From Malacoplasma penetrans HF-2 (GTDB taxonomy: Bacteria > Bacillota_I > Bacilli_A > Mycoplasmatales > Mycoplasmoidaceae): 64,000 nt of DNA. Position 1 is the first letter of the stretch. Every line of letters begins with the position of its first letter. The stretch is from contig NC_004432.1 of NCBI RefSeq assembly GCF_000011225.1, positions 248,001 to 312,000 on the forward strand, in the 5' to 3' direction. Shown here in pieces: positions 41,498 to 51,435 of this stretch. Below the pieces are notes generated by a model, which was not told the DNA's origin, ran no database searches, and worked only from the letters and a program-made list of their open reading frames with translations. A program made the position numbers and the translations under genes.

Positions 41498-43193
41498 TGT
41501 TAATTTTATGTGACTTTGTCCCTATTAAATAGAACTTGGAGCAACTAAATTATATCAATGAGAAAAATATAATTTAGTTGCTTTTTGATATTTTTGGTTT
41601 TTGCTTTTTATTGCTCAATTAAATATTTAAAGAAAGTTCAATTTCTCTAATTTTAATTTTTTCCTCCCTTTCTTTTAAACTGTCGCTTCATCTTTCTAAA
41701 GCTATTCTTGTGTTTTCATTTTTTTGATAAATAGCTTTAGAAGCAGCTATACTTTTTCTTTTAATTTTTTCTAATTTTAAAAACTCATTATCCTGAATCT
41801 CATTTATATATTCGTTTAATAAATCATCATTTATTTCTCTGGCAAAATATTTTGAATTTTTATCAAGTACAAATTTTTCACCTGTTAACATGTTAGTTCT
41901 TAATAAGATTTGATTTTTCATATTAACTCTTTTATCTTCTTTGGTGAACAAACCCATAGCCTTACCATTATGGAAAAAATAAAAACCTTTTAGAACTTTA
42001 CAAATCTTAGTTGTATAGAACAAGTCTTTTAAATCATCTTTACTTAATTTTATGAATTGGTTTCTTTTTCCTTTTTCAGACTTTTTATATCTTTGATTGT
42101 AAGCATCAACAATTAACTGATAGTTCTTTTGTATTTTTTCTTTAGTATTCAAACCATGTTTTAAAAATAGTTTGTAATAAATTTGTTGTGCATTTTTAAA
42201 TGATCTTTCAACATTAGCTTTAAAAGTTGGTTGGCTTTCTGACTTAACTTGTATTTCTAGTTTATTTAAACAATAAGTTAAATTGGTAACTGAATTCTCA
42301 GATCAAAATGTTTTTCTTCTATCTGTTTTTATAATATTTGAAGCCCCATACTTTTCTAGGACCTGTTTAAGCAGTTTACAATACCCAAAATTTGTTTCCT
42401 CATCATCAATTCAAAAACCTAGTAACTTACCAGTCCCAGCATCAATGGCATGGTATATGTAATATTTTTTAATTCCTATTCAAACACTAACGCAAGCATC
42501 TACTTCAACTATGTGACCAAAATCATAGTTGTGTTTTACATAAGGGGGATTTTTAGTTTTTAAATATTCTGTGTACGTTGGTTTATATTTTCTTAGAAAT
42601 TCGAAAATTTTTTCCTGGATTTTTAACTCTGCTAAATTGTCTTCTTTAAGTTTTTTCTTCATAGTTTTTCTTGTGATCCTTTTTGAATATGAAGTGAGTA
42701 AAAAATTTTCATTTAGAAGTTTATTTACAAATCCGTATTTAACATTAAACTTGTCTTTTGTTTCATCTAAATAAAAATCTAAATGAGTCATTTCATAATG
42801 ACCATCACTCATTTCTTTGCATGGAGTAGTTACTTCAATATATTTCTCTATAATTGCTCTTTTTACTTCATCTTTTATTTTGTTAACATTTTCCTTATTT
42901 TTGTTTTTATGGCTAATCAAAAAAGTATTATCTTTAAAACTTTTTATAAACCTTCTAGACTGTTTGATTGAATATCCTGTTTTATTACTTAAAGTTTTTG
43001 GATTTAACTTTCCTTTTTTATTCAAAGAACCCATTTCTTCTAAAATTCAGAACCTACTATTTTCAAATTTTGTTAAATTGTTTTTTATTATTTCTTTCAT
43101 AAAAAAACACCTCACTAGATTAAACTCCAAGAGGGACAAAATCACAAATAATTGATTAGTCTTTTTTAGGGACAAAGTCTTGTAAAATCCACA
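41498..43193 (-). mobile_element. Insertion sequence copy 1 (IS1202-like), 1696 bp
   Basis: Ends are TGT...ACA with a ~26-bp imperfect terminal inverted repeat (TGTTAATTTTATGTGACTTT against TGTGGATTTTACAAGACTTT). The tnp-proximal end has a second internal copy of the TTGTCCCT motif. One transposase gene is on the minus strand. A perfect 37-bp direct repeat flanks it. A strong hairpin (AAGCAACTAAATTATA ...) follows the transposase gene near 41540-41587. Copy 2 has the same length. The family is inferred from the transposase type and long target duplication. Confidence 0.85.
41619..43100 (-). CDS. DDE integrase-type transposase, IS copy 1
   Basis: 493 residues, intact under code 4. N-terminal HTH segments (TGYSIKQSRRFIKSF) precede an rve-type catalytic core with HIVEVDACVSVW and, on reading through TGA, IYHAIDAGTGKLLGFW and TDRRKTFW; the Glu is likely in TFKANVERSFKN. 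This arrangement resembles IS1202-type (ISNCY) transposases. A charged coiled C-terminus ends the protein. It differs from copy 2 at a handful of residues. Confidence 0.85.
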
Positions 43194-43230
43194 GTTACTA
43201 ATAAAATAATTTACTTTTATGGTGAATATT
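43194..43230 (+). repeat. Target-site duplication, right, IS copy 1 (37 bp)
   Basis: Perfect copy of 41461-41497. It ends 12 bp before the -10 box of the tRNA transcript. Confidence 0.85.
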
Positions 43231-43242
43231 TCAAAAATATAT

Positions 43243-43248
43243 TATAAT
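43243..43248 (+). promoter_or_regulatory. -10 box of the tRNA-Ile/tRNA-Ala transcript
   Basis: TATAAT lies 20 bases before the tRNA-Ile gene. The -35 region falls inside the duplicated 37-bp target site, so the insertion kept it. Confidence 0.6.
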
Positions 43249-43268
43249 ATTTAAGTTGTAACTTTTAA

Positions 43269-43345
43269 GGAAGTATAGCTCAGTTGGTTAGAGCACACCC
43301 CTGATAAGGGTGAGGTCGATGGTTCGAGCCCATTTACTTCCACCA
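43269..43345 (+). tRNA. tRNA-Ile (GAU anticodon)
   Basis: 77 bases including encoded CCA. Acceptor GGAAGTA/TACTTCC, anticodon loop CTGATAA giving GAT, T-loop GTTCGAGCC. It is followed two bases later by tRNA-Ala. Confidence 0.96.
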
Positions 43346-43347
43346 TT

Positions 43348-43423
43348 GGGGGCATAGCTCAGTTGATAGAGCACTTGACTTGCAATCAAGAGGTCGTGGG
43401 TTTGAATCCCATTGCCTCCACCA
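43348..43423 (+). tRNA. tRNA-Ala (UGC anticodon)
   Basis: 76 bases including CCA. Acceptor GGGGGCA/TGCCTCC with one G-U pair, anticodon loop CTTGCAA giving TGC, T-loop TTTGAATCC. Confidence 0.96.
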
Positions 43424-43435
43424 TTAGAAATTATG

Positions 43436-43461
43436 AGTTTGGCAATAGCCAAACTTTTTTA
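43436..43461 (+). terminator. Terminator of the tRNA transcript
   Basis: AGTTTGGC with GCCAAACT, 4-base loop, followed by T's. Confidence 0.88.
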
Positions 43462-43466
43462 TTACC

Positions 43467-43519
43467 ATAACTAAAAATATGTATCTATTAATTTATAGTA
43501 GATACATATTTTTAGTTAT
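43467..43519. terminator. Long hairpin terminator, mainly for degV-family gene
   Basis: A 21-bp perfect stem (ATAACTAAAAATATGTATCTA and its complement) lies between the plus-strand tRNAs and the minus-strand degV-family gene. It is A/T-rich with T's on the minus-strand exit. Confidence 0.75.
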
Positions 43520-43533
43520 ATTGATAAACAATA

Positions 43534-44382
43534 TTATTTAGATTCAATATAAATTGCAAATGCATTAACACCAGTATGAACAGATATTACTGATGGAATT
43601 AAATATTCTTCTGTATTTGTATTTAACTTTTGATCAATGATTTTTTTAATTTCCTTATTTTTATTTTCATCTAAGAAAGTTGTATAGAAATAAGCATGTT
43701 TAATTCCTTTAGTTAGATAACTTGTTTCTTGATCAATTTTCTTTAAACATTTATCTATTGCTTTTTCTAATGATCTATCTTTATCATAGAATTCTAAAGA
43801 ACCATCAAAAGTGATAATAATATTAAGTTTTAATGCTTTAGCAATTGCTGCTTTAATAACATTAATTCTTCCACCTTTTTTAAGTTGCTCTAAATCTGTT
43901 ACTACTAAAGTTCCTAAAGTATTTTGTTTTTTAACATTAATAGCATTAATAATTTCATCAGAAGATTTGTTTTTTGAAGCCATTTCTAAAATCATATCAA
44001 CTATGATTTTATTTCCTGGACCCATATCTTTACCATCAATAATAATGATGTCTTTTTTATCAAATTCTTCTTTAGCCATATTTCAAGTTGAATAAGAACC
44101 TGATAATCCACTACTAATTGGAAGAATAAAAATTCTGTCATATTTTGGTGTTAACTCTTCTAATATTTCAATCATTTGCCCAATTGAAGTTTGAGAAGTT
44201 TTTAAATCTTTTTTATCATTAATTTTTTTAATTACATCTAATGTGTTTAATTCTTCTAAATCTTTGTATATTATTTCGTTCCCATCATTATTTTCAATAA
44301 TTGATAATGGGATTGAATAGACATCTTTAATCTCATTGTTTTTAATTCCTGAACAAGAATCTACAATTATACATGTTTTCAT
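43534..44382 (-). CDS. DegV family fatty-acid-binding protein
   Basis: 282 residues, one TGA Trp at 44083. It starts KTCIIVDSCSGI and has the fatty-acid contact motifs KTSQTSIGQM and ISSGLSGSYST, with the second-domain LEQLKKGGRI. DegV/FakB proteins present fatty acids to the FakA kinase. The usual N-terminal D-S-x-x-D/S pattern is DSCSGI here. It is transcribed toward the tRNAs and lies between two inverted copies of one insertion sequence. Confidence 0.92.
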
Positions 44383-44465
44383 ATAGTGATATATCCTTCT
44401 AATAAATTATTATTTTAGACTTATAGACAATTATATATTTTAATTTTATTTTATATTATGTTAGT

Positions 44466-44503
44466 TAAGTTATTTCACTTAATAGTAATTAAGCAACTAT
44501 ACT
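44466..44503 (+). repeat. Target-site duplication, left, IS copy 2 (38 bp)
   Basis: Begins TAAGTTATTTCACTTAATAG and is identical to 46200-46237. The sequence is unrelated to the duplication around copy 1. Confidence 0.85.
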
Positions 44504-46199
44504 TGTGGATTTTACAAGACTTTGTCCCTAAAAAAGACTAATCAATTATTTGTGATTTTGTCCCTCTTGGAGTTTAATCTACTGAGGTGTTTTTTTATGA
44601 AAGAAATAATAAAAAACAATTTAACAAAATTGGAAAATAGTAGGTTCTGAATTTTAGAAGAAATGGGTTCTTTGAATAAAAAAGGAAAGTTAAATCCAAA
44701 AACTTTAAGTAATAAAACAGGATATTCAATCAAACAATCTAGAAGGTTTATAAAAAGTTTTAAAGATAATACTTTTTTGATTAGCCATAAAAACAAAAAC
44801 AAAGAAAATGCTAACAAAGTAAAAGATGAAGTAAAAAGAGCAATTATAGAGAAATATATTGAAGTAACTACCCCATACAAAGAAATGAGTGATGGTCATT
44901 ATGAAATGACTCATTTGGATTTTTATTTAGACGAAATAAAAGACAAGTTTAATGTTAAATATGGATTTGTAAATAAACTTCTAAATGAAAATTTTTTACT
45001 CACTTCATATTCAAAAAAGAGCACAAGAAAAACTATGAAGAAAAAACTTAAAGAAGGTAATTTAGCAGAGTTAAAAATCCAGGAAAAAATTTTGGAATTT
45101 CTAAGAAAATATAAACCAACCTATACAGAATATTTAAAAACCAAAAATCCCCCTTATGTAAAACACAACTATGATTTCGGTCACATAGTTGAAGTAGATG
45201 CTTGTGTTAGTGTTTGAATAGGAATTAAAAAATACTACATATACCATGCTATTGATGCTGGGACTGGTAAGTTACTAGGTTTTTGAATGGACGATGAGGA
45301 AACAAATTTTGGGTATTGTAAACTGCTTAAACAGGTCCTAGAAAAGTATGGGGCTCCAAATATTATAAAAACAGATAGAAGAAAAACATTTTGATCTGAG
45401 AATTCAGTTACCAATTTAACTTATTGTTTAAATAAACTAGAAATACAAGTTAAGTCAGAAAGCCAACCAACTTTTAAAGCTAATGTTGAAAGATCATTTA
45501 AAAATGCACAACAAATTTATTACAAATTATTTTTAAAACATGGTTTGAATACTAAAGAAAAAATACAAAAGAACTATCAGTTAATTGTTGATGCTTACAA
45601 TCAAAGATATAAAAAGTCTGAAAAAGGAAAAAGAAACCAATTCATAAAATTAAGTAAAGATGATTTAAAAGACTTGTTCTATACAACTAAGATTTGTAAA
45701 GTTCTAAAAGGTTTTTATTTTTTCCATAATGGGAAGGCTATAGGTTTGTTCACCAAAGAAGATAAAAGAGTTAATATGAAAAATCAAATCTTATTAAGAA
45801 CCAACATGTTAACGGGTGAAAAATTTGTACTTGATAAAAATACTAAATATTTTGCCAGAGAAATAAATGATGATTTATTAAACGAATATATAAATGAGAT
45901 TCATGATAATGAGTTTTTAAAATTAGAAAAAATTAAAAGAAAAAGTATAGCTACTTCGAAAGCTATTTATCAAAAAAATGAAAACACAAGAATAGCTTTA
46001 GAAAGATGAAGCAACAGTTTAAAAGAAAGGGAGGAAAAAATTAAAATTAGAGAAATTGAACTTTCTTTAAATATTTAATTGAGCAATAAAAAGCAAAAAC
46101 TAAAAATATCAAAAAGCAACTAAATTATATTTTTCTCATTGATATAATTTAGTTGCTCCAAGTTCTATTTAATAGGGACAAAGTCACATAAAATTAACA
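44504..46199 (+). mobile_element. Insertion sequence copy 2 (IS1202-like), 1696 bp
   Basis: Same length and ends as copy 1 but in the opposite orientation, with transposase on the plus strand. It is flanked by a perfect 38-bp direct repeat. The transposase is followed by a hairpin of 15-16 bp near 46113-46158 that could end transcription inside the element. Confidence 0.87.
44597..46078 (+). CDS. DDE integrase-type transposase, IS copy 2
   Basis: 493 residues, same length as copy 1, intact under code 4. Differences from copy 1 include NANKVKD for NVNKIKD, TPYKE for TPCKE, SKKSTRK for SKRITRK and KILEF for KIFEF. All catalytic-core motifs (VEVDACVSVW, TDRRKTFW, ANVERSF) are kept. Both copies could therefore be active. 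Confidence 0.85.
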
Positions 46200-46237
46200 T
46201 AAGTTATTTCACTTAATAGTAATTAAGCAACTATACT
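46200..46237 (+). repeat. Target-site duplication, right, IS copy 2 (38 bp)
   Basis: Perfect copy of 44466-44503. Confidence 0.85.
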
Positions 46238-46685
46238 AAATAATTTATTTATAGGCATTTAAGCAGTACTATACCAAAAGTATATTGTTAGCTTAATTGC
46301 AATAAATACAGATGTTATTATTTTTGCAAAATAAATTTATTAAGGAATTTTCACAACCATCTTAAAGAATAAAAACATTTATTTATATTACTTAACCAAC
46401 CCCAAAAATCTAGTTGAATAATTATACAAATGAAGTTTTATGTAATTGAGTTAGATATTGTTTCATATTGCTATGGCAAATATAATAGCATCAATTTGTT
46501 TTGTGGTGAACAAAGTATAAATGTAGGGATAACATTTATTTTTATGTTTTAAATTATTTTATTTTGATTTTTACTTACAATATTTTTAAATTCAGGTGTG
46601 GTGTTTGTTAAAATCATATTTGATGTCTATTAAATGAACCATTTCTTTAGATGTTAAATATTAAAATGAAAGGATTAATTAAATC
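46238..46685. other. Non-coding AT-rich gap between IS copy 2 and the Asn-rich family
   Basis: No ORF of useful length, tRNA or clear hairpin is seen in these ~450 bases. The last ~100 bases presumably hold the promoter of the gene at 46686. Confidence 0.5.
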
Positions 46686-47222
46686 GTGAGCAATAATTTG
46701 AAAAAAGATGATTTTGCTCCTGAATTAGCATCAGGTGAAAATCAAAATGCTTCTAACAATAATAATGGACCATCTCCAATGTTAGAACCAATGCCAAATA
46801 ATGTTAATTATAATAACAACAATAATGGGAATAACCCATACATGCAAAATAACCCAAACTACAATAATTCAGGGAACAATCTTGGGTTATTCCAAAAGAT
46901 TCAAAAACTTTCTTTTATTATAATAATTTTGATGTTAGTTGATGTACTGGCAATAATTCTTGTTGCAGTTTTAGCATTTGTACCATTTTTAGGAATATTT
47001 TTAATCATTGCATTAGTAGGTGTAGCAATTGCTACATTAGTATTAGAGATTATGTTAACAATTAAAGTCAGTGAAGCCAAAGGAAAACATCCAGAGTTCC
47101 AAGATGTTACAGTTCACTTGGTATTAATGATTTTAGGAATTGTATTACTTCCATTACTTTCATTCATTGACTGTTTCATCTTAAACTCTAAAGCTAAAAC
47201 AGTACTTGCAAATGCAAGATAA
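46686..47222 (+). CDS. Asn-rich membrane protein, tandem family member 1
   Basis: 178 residues from GTG 46686, with AAAGGA upstream. The N-terminal ~75 residues are Asn/Pro-rich and disordered (MSNNLKKDDFAPELASGEN..., MLEPMPNNV), then a hydrophobic body of about four helices. Family signatures are KVSEAKGKHPEFQDV and a C-terminal IDCFILNSKAK, which recur in all six members. No known function; a small membrane scaffold or surface antigen is possible. Confidence 0.75.
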   Translation: MSNNLKKDDFAPELASGENQNASNNNNGPSPMLEPMPNNVNYNNNNNGNNPYMQNNPNYNNSGNNLGLFQKIQKLSFIIIILMLVDVLAIILVAVLAFVPFLGIFLIIALVGVAIATLVLEIMLTIKVSEAKGKHPEFQDVTVHLVLMILGIVLLPLLSFIDCFILNSKAKTVLANAR

Positions 47223-47248
47223 TAATTCAATTAACAAAAATTAAATTT

Positions 47249-47282
47249 AAAAAAGATTCAAAGGGATTTGAATCTTTTTTAT
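47249..47282 (+). terminator. Terminator, family member 1
   Basis: AAAAGATTCAAA/TTTGAATCTTTT with a 4-base loop and T-run. It is related in sequence to the terminators of the other family members. Confidence 0.88.
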
Positions 47283-47416
47283 TTATTAAAAAAATTTATG
47301 TACAAACAATTTTTTTAATAAAAATGAATTGTGTCATTTGATAAAATTTTAAATAAGATATTAAATTTCACTAATTTGATTTTGATATCTATTTATGAAA
47401 TAAGGAAAAATTTATA

Positions 47417-48025
47417 ATGAATGATAATTTCAATAATAATGGGAATGGTCCAGCATTAGATCCAACACAAGGACCAAACCCTTACAACAACAATGGTGGT
47501 TATAACAACAATAATAACCCATACAATAATAATGGTTATAACAATAATGGATATAATCCTTACATGAATAACCAAGCATACAACCCACAAGAAAATGTTA
47601 ATTTATTTACTAAAATAAAAAAACATTCTAAGAATATGTTGATTTTCTATTTTACAGCAATTGTTTTAGCTATCATTGGTGCAATTCTTATATCAGTTGG
47701 TGCTGCAAAAATTGCTTTATCTCTTTCTAATAATTATTCAGGTGAATATTATGATCTATCAAGCTTTATTAATGGAGAATGAATTGTAGGTGTACTATTT
47801 ATTGTTTTAACTGGTATATTCTATTTAGTTTGCTTTGTTATAGGAATAATTCTTGTTATAAAGGTAAATGATGCACAAGGAAAACATCCAGAATTCCAAG
47901 ATATAACTATGCATACTGTTCTATTAATTATAGGGATTGTAATTTTACCTATCTGTGCAATTATAGATTGTTTCATATTATATTCTAAGAGTAAAAAAGC
48001 ATTAGCTAGTTTAAATGCAAGATAA
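47417..48025 (+). CDS. Asn-rich membrane protein, tandem family member 2
   Basis: 202 residues, TGA Trp at 47780. The N-terminus is Asn/Tyr/Gly-rich (ALDPTQGPNPYNNNGGY, NNGYNPYMNN), followed by about four helices, KVNDAQGKHPEFQDI and IDCFILYSKSKKAL. Compared with member 1 it has an extra extracellular-type loop (LSNNYSGEYYDLSSFING). Function unknown. Confidence 0.75.
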
Positions 48026-48044
48026 TCAATAGATAAGATTCTTT

Positions 48045-48076
48045 AAATGATCCAAAGTTAATTTGGATCTTTTTTA
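48045..48076 (+). terminator. Terminator, family member 2
   Basis: GATCCAAA/TTTGGATC with a 5-base loop followed by T's. Confidence 0.88.
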
Positions 48077-48172
48077 TTTTATTAATTAGATTAACTAATT
48101 GTTTTATTTATATATTTTTTACAACTATGAATTTGATAGAATTTCTAAGTGATATTGAAGGGGTGGATTTCT

Positions 48173-48739
48173 ATGGATAATGAATTAAATAAATCAAAGA
48201 AAAATGAACCGATATTAGAACCAATTAAAAATCATGTGGAATATGATAATAGAAATGGATATTACAATGGTAATAATTTTAATAATCCATATATGATGAG
48301 TAATCAAAATTCTGGTGCATCTGCAGATGTTTTGAATTTAGTAAAATTTATTAGGAAAATATGTCCTCTAATAGTTTTGTTTTTTATAATGGGGACTATT
48401 ATATTAATAGTTGGTCTTGCTACATATACAGCAATAATAGAAGATAGAAAATATTTAGAAAATAATTTTTATGAATTCTCACAAGGTCCAAACCCTGGTG
48501 TAATTTGAATAGCTTTTTCTTCCATCTTTTTTATTGCTATGTTTTTCTCAGAAATTTTTCTAATTATTAAAATAAGTAGTTTCAAAAATGAAAACAATCA
48601 AATAGGAAACCTTAAACTTGGTAAAATACTATTAATTATAGGACTTATAATTCCAATATTTTCTGTCATAGAGTGTTTTATCCTTTATTATAAATCATCA
48701 AAGATATTAGGTTATTCAGGTTTAAAAACCCTTGCTTAA
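48173..48739 (+). CDS. Asn-rich membrane protein, tandem family member 3
   Basis: 188 residues, TGA Trp at 48506. ATG 48173 follows GAAGGGGTGG. The N-terminus (MDNELNKSKKNEPILEPIKN, then YYNGNNFNNPYMM) closely matches member 4. The hydrophobic body ends IECFILYYKSSKILGYSGL. The KHPEF motif has decayed to NENNQIGNLKL. Confidence 0.75.
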
Positions 48740-48765
48740 TTTTTTAAAATGTTTTTATTTAGTAT

Positions 48766-48800
48766 AAAGACCCAAAGAGAATTTGGGTCTTTGCTTTTTT
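48766..48800 (+). terminator. Terminator, family member 3
   Basis: AAAGACCCAAA/TTTGGGTCTTT, then GC and T's. Confidence 0.85.
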
Positions 48801-48908
48801 ATAAAATGGATAAATAATTTTTTGGTTATATAAATTTTTTACTTAGTACAAGTTTTTTATTTTGGTAAAATTGTTGTGTATCAAATCAAATTAAGGCAAA
48901 TTATCACT

Positions 48909-49484
48909 ATGGATACAGATTTTAAAAAAACCAATAGTAAAGAACCAGTATTAGAACCAATTCAAAACCAAGCAGTATATGATAATAGAAATGGATATTA
49001 TAACAATCATTTTAATAATCCATATATGATGAACAATCAAAATTCTAGCGCTTCAGTAGATGTTTTAAATACTATAAAATGAATTAGAAAAACATCAGCT
49101 AAAATTGTATTTTTTTACATAATTACTGTTGCTTTATTAATAGTTGGTCTTGTTACTTATTTATCTATGTCAGCTACATCAAAAAATTTTGACAATGATT
49201 TTATAGATTTCAATCCTATATCAAATATTGGATTGGGAATTGGAATATTTCTAATAGGATTATCTTGTGTCTTTTACATTACTATATTTATTTTAGAAAT
49301 TCTTTTAATTCTTAAACTGAATAATATCAATGGTAAGCATAATGAATTTAAAGATGTTAAATTGTATAAAATCTTATTAATAATTGGGCTTGTAATTCCA
49401 GTTTTTTCAATTATTGATTGTTTCTTGATTTCTTCTAAATGTGCAAAAATATTGGGATATTCAAGTTCAAGAAGATTGATGTAA
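48909..49484 (+). CDS. Asn-rich membrane protein, tandem family member 4
   Basis: 191 residues, TGA Trp at 49080. ATG 48909 is chosen over an upstream in-frame start at 48876 because MDTDFKKTNSKEPVLEPIQN aligns with the start of member 3. It shares YYNNHFNNPYMMNNQNS, NINGKHNEFKDV and IDCFLISSKCAKILGYSS with its neighbours; 3 and 4 are the closest pair. Confidence 0.75.
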
Positions 49485-49495
49485 TTTTTTATGTT

Positions 49496-49527
49496 AAAGA
49501 TCCAAATTAATATTTGGATCTTTTTTA
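49496..49527 (+). terminator. Terminator, family member 4
   Basis: AAAGATCCAAA with TTTGGATCTTT and a T-run. Confidence 0.88.
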
Positions 49528-49728
49528 TTTATTGGAGAGTTTATGATATTTTTAAGAACTAAACTAAATCAAAAATTAATTAAATACATGTAGTCTACAA
49601 AAAAATATTTCAAGTTTTATTTTTTTATACTAAGTTTAGTTTTGTTAAAATTTAAGTATTAAGTATATTAAGTTTAAAACCTTTTTATTTAATCAAATTT
49701 AGTTATAAGGAGTTAGAAACAATTCAAT

Positions 49729-50515
49729 ATGAGAAATAAATACAGAAACAAAAGAGATGATTATGAATATGATTTTGAAGATCATGAAGAAGATAATCTA
49801 AGTAATCATAATAATGACTATAATAGAGAAAACAGAAACAATGATTACAGCAATAATCAAGGAAGTTACAATAACCAAAATAATAATGGAAATGGCTACA
49901 ATAACAATGGTTATAATAACAATTTAGGTGGTTATAATAATCAAAATAATAATTATGGAAATAATGGCTACAACAACCCCAACAATAATTATTATGGCAA
50001 CAATGGTTATAATAATCCAAATAATAATTACTATGGAAATAATGGTTATAACAATGGCCCATACATGATGAACAACCATTATAACCAATCAAGAAGAATA
50101 TTATAATATTTTCTGAAAAATAAAGAAAACTGCAAAATCAATCTTATGACTATATTTGGTATTCTTCATTGCATTTTTTATAATGTTACTATCTTATGTT
50201 TTTATCATGGTACCTATTATTTCTAATCCAGAAGAAGCTAGTTTAAAAAGTTCGGTTCTTATTGGTATTGCTTTAATAGCCATATCATCTCTCTTATTAA
50301 TGGGAATAGGGATAGCAATATTTGTCCTTGAAATAATGTTGACTGTTAGAGTTTCAGGAGCTGAGGGCAAGCACCCAGAGTTTAGAAACACATCAACTCA
50401 TACAGTGTTATTAATTATAGGAATTATACTATTCTGACCATGTGTAGTTATAGATTGTTTTATCTTAAATTCTAAATGTAATAGAGTATTAGAAAATTCA
50501 ACTTATTTAGCTTAA
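49729..50515 (+). pseudogene. Asn-rich membrane protein, tandem family member 5, frameshifted
   Basis: The N-terminal frame (49729-50106, 125 residues) is strongly Asn/Tyr/Gly-rich with a 13-residue repeat (NNNYYGNNGYNNP) and stops at TAA 50104. The hydrophobic body continues in the +1 frame from about 50102 to TAA 50513-50515, reading IFWKIKKTAKS, VSGAEGKHPEFRN and IDCFILNSKCN. One extra base near ATATTATAATATT would explain this. It could be a dead gene, an on/off switch, a programmed +1 shift or a sequence error. Confidence 0.7.
49942..50058 (+). repeat. Asn/Tyr/Gly-coding 39-bp repeat
   Basis: Three consecutive units encode N-N-N-Y-(Y)-G-N-N-G-Y-N-N-P; the first lacks one codon. Synonymous and near-synonymous changes separate the units. 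Confidence 0.7.
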
Positions 50516-50535
50516 GAAATATTCCAAATTAAACT

Positions 50536-50567
50536 AAAGATTCAAATATTAATTTGAATCTTTTTTA
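50536..50567 (+). terminator. Terminator, family member 5
   Basis: AAAGATTCAAAT/ATTTGAATCTTT with a 4-base loop and T's. Confidence 0.88.
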
Positions 50568-50659
50568 TTTAATAAATAACTTTAATTACTTCCATCAAAT
50601 TTTTGAAAAATTTAATTCATATATAATAAAGGTAAATAATAGTCTATAAGGTTTGAACT

Positions 50660-51196
50660 ATGGATAACTACAGCAAATTAAATAATCCCATGCTTGATTT
50701 AAACAATCATGAAAATGGTTACAATAACAATAATTTTAGAAATCCTAATTGAACTCAAAATGAGAATGAAAAAAATATTGAACCTGTTATTAAAAAAATT
50801 AAAAGTGTTAAAAGAATATCAATCACTGTTTTAGTGTTGTATTTATTATTTGCAATGACATTAACTGCTTCTTTAATTATTTATATTCCTGCAATGCTTG
50901 CTTTAACATTAGCAAGTTCACTAAGTGAAGAAGCTTCTCCACAAGTAATTACTTTATGAGTAGTTGGGATAATACTTTTAACAGTAGCTGTAATTTCTTG
51001 ATTTATTAAATTTATTTTAGAAATAGTTCTAACTGTTAAAGTTAGTAAGTTAAAAAATAAACAACCACAATTTGAAGATATCCAAGTACATATAATCTTA
51101 TTAATTTTAGGAATTATAATTTGTCCAATTTGTTCAATAGTAGATTGTTTCATCTTAGTATCTAAGTGTAGTAAAGCATTAAAAGACTTAAAATAA
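50660..51196 (+). CDS. Asn-rich membrane protein, tandem family member 6
   Basis: 178 residues, split by several TGA Trp codons, so missed in the standard code. The N-terminus MDNYSKLNNPMLDLNNHENG is followed by a hydrophobic body of about four helices, then KVSKLKNKQPQFEDI (counterpart of KGKHPEFQD) and VDCFILVSKCSKAL. Same architecture as members 1-5; function unknown. Confidence 0.7.
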
Positions 51197-51209
51197 GTAA
51201 AAAATTAGA

Positions 51210-51240
51210 GGATCTAAAGAATAACTTTAGATTCTTTTAA
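51210..51240 (+). terminator. Terminator, family member 6
   Basis: ATCTAAAG/CTTTAGAT-like stem followed by a short T-run; weaker than the others. Confidence 0.65.
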
Positions 51241-51435
51241 TCTCTATTTTTGATACTTAATTATTTAATTTATTTCTTATTTTTAATTCATTTTATTGTT
51301 CATAAATAAAAAATACTGCTAGTCTCTCATCTTGTTTAATAATTTTTAAAATAATATAATCTAAATATCATGTGCTTTTATTAGTAGTTCTTAATTGCAT
51401 ATTTGATTACATTAGTCATTTGTAAAGGAGATTTT

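Noticed and set aside
42571-43155. Hydrophobic ORFs opposite both IS transposase genes (also 44542-44914)
   Set aside because: They are antisense shadows of a Lys/Asn-rich gene, which always gives Phe/Ile/Leu-rich complements.
41498-46199. A composite transposon formed by the two inverted IS copies
   Set aside because: Each copy has its own distinct 37/38-bp duplication, which indicates two independent insertions and not one joint transposition.
49724-50092. Minus-strand frame of 122 codons rich in Cys, His and Tyr opposite the Asn-rich repeats, looking like a metal-binding protein
   Set aside because: It is the mirror of the Asn/Tyr/Gly codon repeats in member 5; composition alone explains it, and it has no start signals or homologous pattern.
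47249-50567. Regularly spaced similar hairpins as a CRISPR-like or dispersed repeat array
   Set aside because: Spacing equals gene length and each hairpin has a T-run right after a stop codon; they are ordinary terminators copied with the genes.
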